This document shows, one piece after another, positions 5,983 to 7,120 of a DNA stretch of 7,120 nt. The stretch's first letter is position 1. Each line of letters starts with the position of its first letter. The position numbers and the translations under genes are program-made. Under the pieces are notes generated by a model that was given only the letters and a program-made list of their open reading frames with translations, was not told the DNA's origin and searched no databases. The stretch spans positions 1 through 7,120 of the forward strand of contig DATKEU010000505.1 in assembly GCA_035544495.1 (NCBI GenBank), given 5' to 3'. Origin of the DNA: DATKEU01 sp035544495 (GTDB taxonomy: Bacteria > Myxococcota_A > Polyangia > Fen-1088).

Positions 5983-7086
5983 TTGACGAAGCGCAGCTGG
6001 GGCTCGTCTCTGGGCGTCGCGCTGGCGTGCCTGGGCGGCTGCGCGGGCTGCCTGGGCGGCAACTACTCCCTGGGGTTCAACTGCCTCGCCTCCGGCACCG
6101 ACGTCGAGCTGCAGGCCGCCATTGACGCCCAGGCCGAGGTGCTGCTGTGTCCGCGCGCCATGTTCACGTTGGCGGCGCCCGTGCGCCTGCACGGCGGCTC
6201 GACGCTGGCGACCTTCGAACGCCCGAGCGATCCCGCCGAGATGGCGACCATCCTGCTAGGGCCCGCGTTCGTCGGCCAGAACATCGGCGTGGGCGGCGTC
6301 GCCAGCAACATCACCATCGCCAGCGTGCGCGTCGACGGCAACCGGCGCGCGCTGGGCCCGCGCGACACCATGCAACTCGTCTACCTGGGCCCGGGAACCA
6401 ACTATCAGGTCGTCGGCAACGTCTTCACCGACACGCCGGGCTGGACGCACCTGCACGTCATCGAGCCCTGCGACACCGCGACGATCACCGGCAACACCAT
6501 CCTGACCGGCTCGCTGACCCACGACGCCAGCATGCACTTCGCCGACGGGCTGTCGATCTCGTGCGCGAACAGCGCCATCACCGACAACCTGGTGAACGAC
6601 ATCTCGTGCGTCGGGATCGTCTACTACGGCGGGCCCGGCACGATCATCCGCCACAACACGGTCGTCGAATCGACCACCAGCGCGTCGTCGGGGATCAACG
6701 TCGGCGACGCCTTCGTCCTGGACCACACGGGCGTGGTCATCAGCGAGAACATCGTCCGCGCGGTGGGTTCCAGCTATTTCCAGGTCGGCATCTCCGCCGG
6801 CCTGCGCCTGTGGCCGATGCGCATCAAGGACATCCGGGGCGTCACCGTCAGCGGCAACGTCATCACCGGCACGCTCCGGTACGGCCTGGCCGTGGATGGC
6901 TGCCTGAACTGCACGATCACGGAAAACCAGATTCTCAACTGGCAGCCGCTGGCGGCCGCGATGGGCTGTCCCGCCTCCGCGCCCTATATCGCCAGCGCGA
7001 CGGCCGGGCACGCCAGCGGCACCCTTCAGCCCGGATACGTCGACGCCAATCTGGACGATTGCGTCGGGTTGCCCGCGTCACCCTGA
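5983..7086 (+). CDS. Right-handed parallel beta-helix lipoprotein
   Basis: It is probably an exported lipoprotein acting on, or binding to, carbohydrate at the cell surface; its activity is unknown. From the TTG at 5983 it has 367 residues: MTKR, a hydrophobic run, and the lipobox LGGC (17-20) with Cys20 as the lipidated residue. From about residue 108 it shows beta-helix rungs of the form xxITxNxI: SNITIASVRVDGN, TATITGNTI (165-173), SAITDNLV (197-204), TIIRHNTVV (220-228), GVVISENIV (250-258), GVTVSGNVI (286-294) and CTITENQIL (310-318). This is the pectate-lyase-like or NosD-like fold. Ten further cysteines (23, 34, 56, 163, 194, 209, 307, 310, 329, 360) suit disulfides outside the cytoplasm. 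No catalytic motif of a known lyase or glycosidase is clear. Start: a GTG at 5944 would overlap the sugar kinase by 26 nt and put 13 extra residues before the signal peptide, so TTG is preferred; neither has a good Shine-Dalgarno. Confidence 0.85.
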   Translation: MTKRSWGSSLGVALACLGGCAGCLGGNYSLGFNCLASGTDVELQAAIDAQAEVLLCPRAMFTLAAPVRLHGGSTLATFERPSDPAEMATILLGPAFVGQNIGVGGVASNITIASVRVDGNRRALGPRDTMQLVYLGPGTNYQVVGNVFTDTPGWTHLHVIEPCDTATITGNTILTGSLTHDASMHFADGLSISCANSAITDNLVNDISCVGIVYYGGPGTIIRHNTVVESTTSASSGINVGDAFVLDHTGVVISENIVRAVGSSYFQVGISAGLRLWPMRIKDIRGVTVSGNVITGTLRYGLAVDGCLNCTITENQILNWQPLAAAMGCPASAPYIASATAGHASGTLQPGYVDANLDDCVGLPASP

Positions 7087-7120
7087 CGATTCGTTGACCG
7101 TTCCGACTGGCCCGGGCTAA
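7087..7120. other. Downstream end, no feature seen
   Basis: These 34 bases after the beta-helix stop contain no gene start with a ribosome site and no hairpin followed by a T-run. The only structure is an 8-bp palindrome, GCCCGGGC, too short to call a terminator. Confidence 0.6.

Noticed and set aside
5019..7011. Long minus-strand frames opposite the sugar kinase (5019-6062) and the beta-helix gene (6256-7011)
   Set aside because: They are domain-free shadows of well-supported plus-strand genes.

Overview
The window looks like chromosomal DNA of a high-GC, large-genome bacterium. A myxobacterium or related member of Myxococcota (Polyangia-like) is the best guess. The grounds are a eukaryotic-type Ser/Thr kinase with the catalytic loop HRDVSPSN, a short TPR protein with a C-terminal membrane anchor, a lipoprotein with a long Gly/Thr/Ser-rich tail and a thrombospondin type 3 repeat, and strong GC bias at third codon positions. 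That bias also makes long spurious open frames on the opposite strands. The taxonomic call is inference from style, not from a marker gene.

Left half (1-3161, minus strand): three closely packed genes read leftward. A membrane-anchored Ser/Thr protein kinase (1791-3161) comes first. It is followed after 22 nt by a small exported TPR protein with one C-terminal membrane helix (1091-1768), and after 16 nt by a lipoprotein (1-1074) that runs off the left edge inside a glycine-rich repeat tail. The two downstream genes have good Shine-Dalgarno sequences. The spacing indicates one operon joining a cytoplasmic signalling enzyme to two envelope proteins.

Middle (3162-3358): a divergent promoter region with a 13-bp perfect palindrome nested between the arms of a 7-bp inverted repeat.

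Right half (3359-7120, plus strand): a long SGNH/GDSL-family hydrolase with no signal peptide (3359-4915), a 109-nt gap holding an 18-codon frame with a good ribosome binding site, a ROK-family sugar kinase most like Mak-type fructokinase (5025-5969), and, 13 nt after it, a right-handed parallel beta-helix lipoprotein (5983-7086). An ester hydrolase, a sugar kinase and a beta-helix surface protein would fit carbohydrate handling, but no transporter or regulator is present, so this link is only inferred.

No rRNA, tRNA, CRISPR array, insertion sequence or convincing intrinsic terminator was seen. Nothing here is clearly a new system. The items most worth a second look are the kinase/TPR/lipoprotein cassette, the atypical long cytosolic SGNH hydrolase, the dyad cluster in the divergent promoter, and the possible leader peptide before the sugar kinase.
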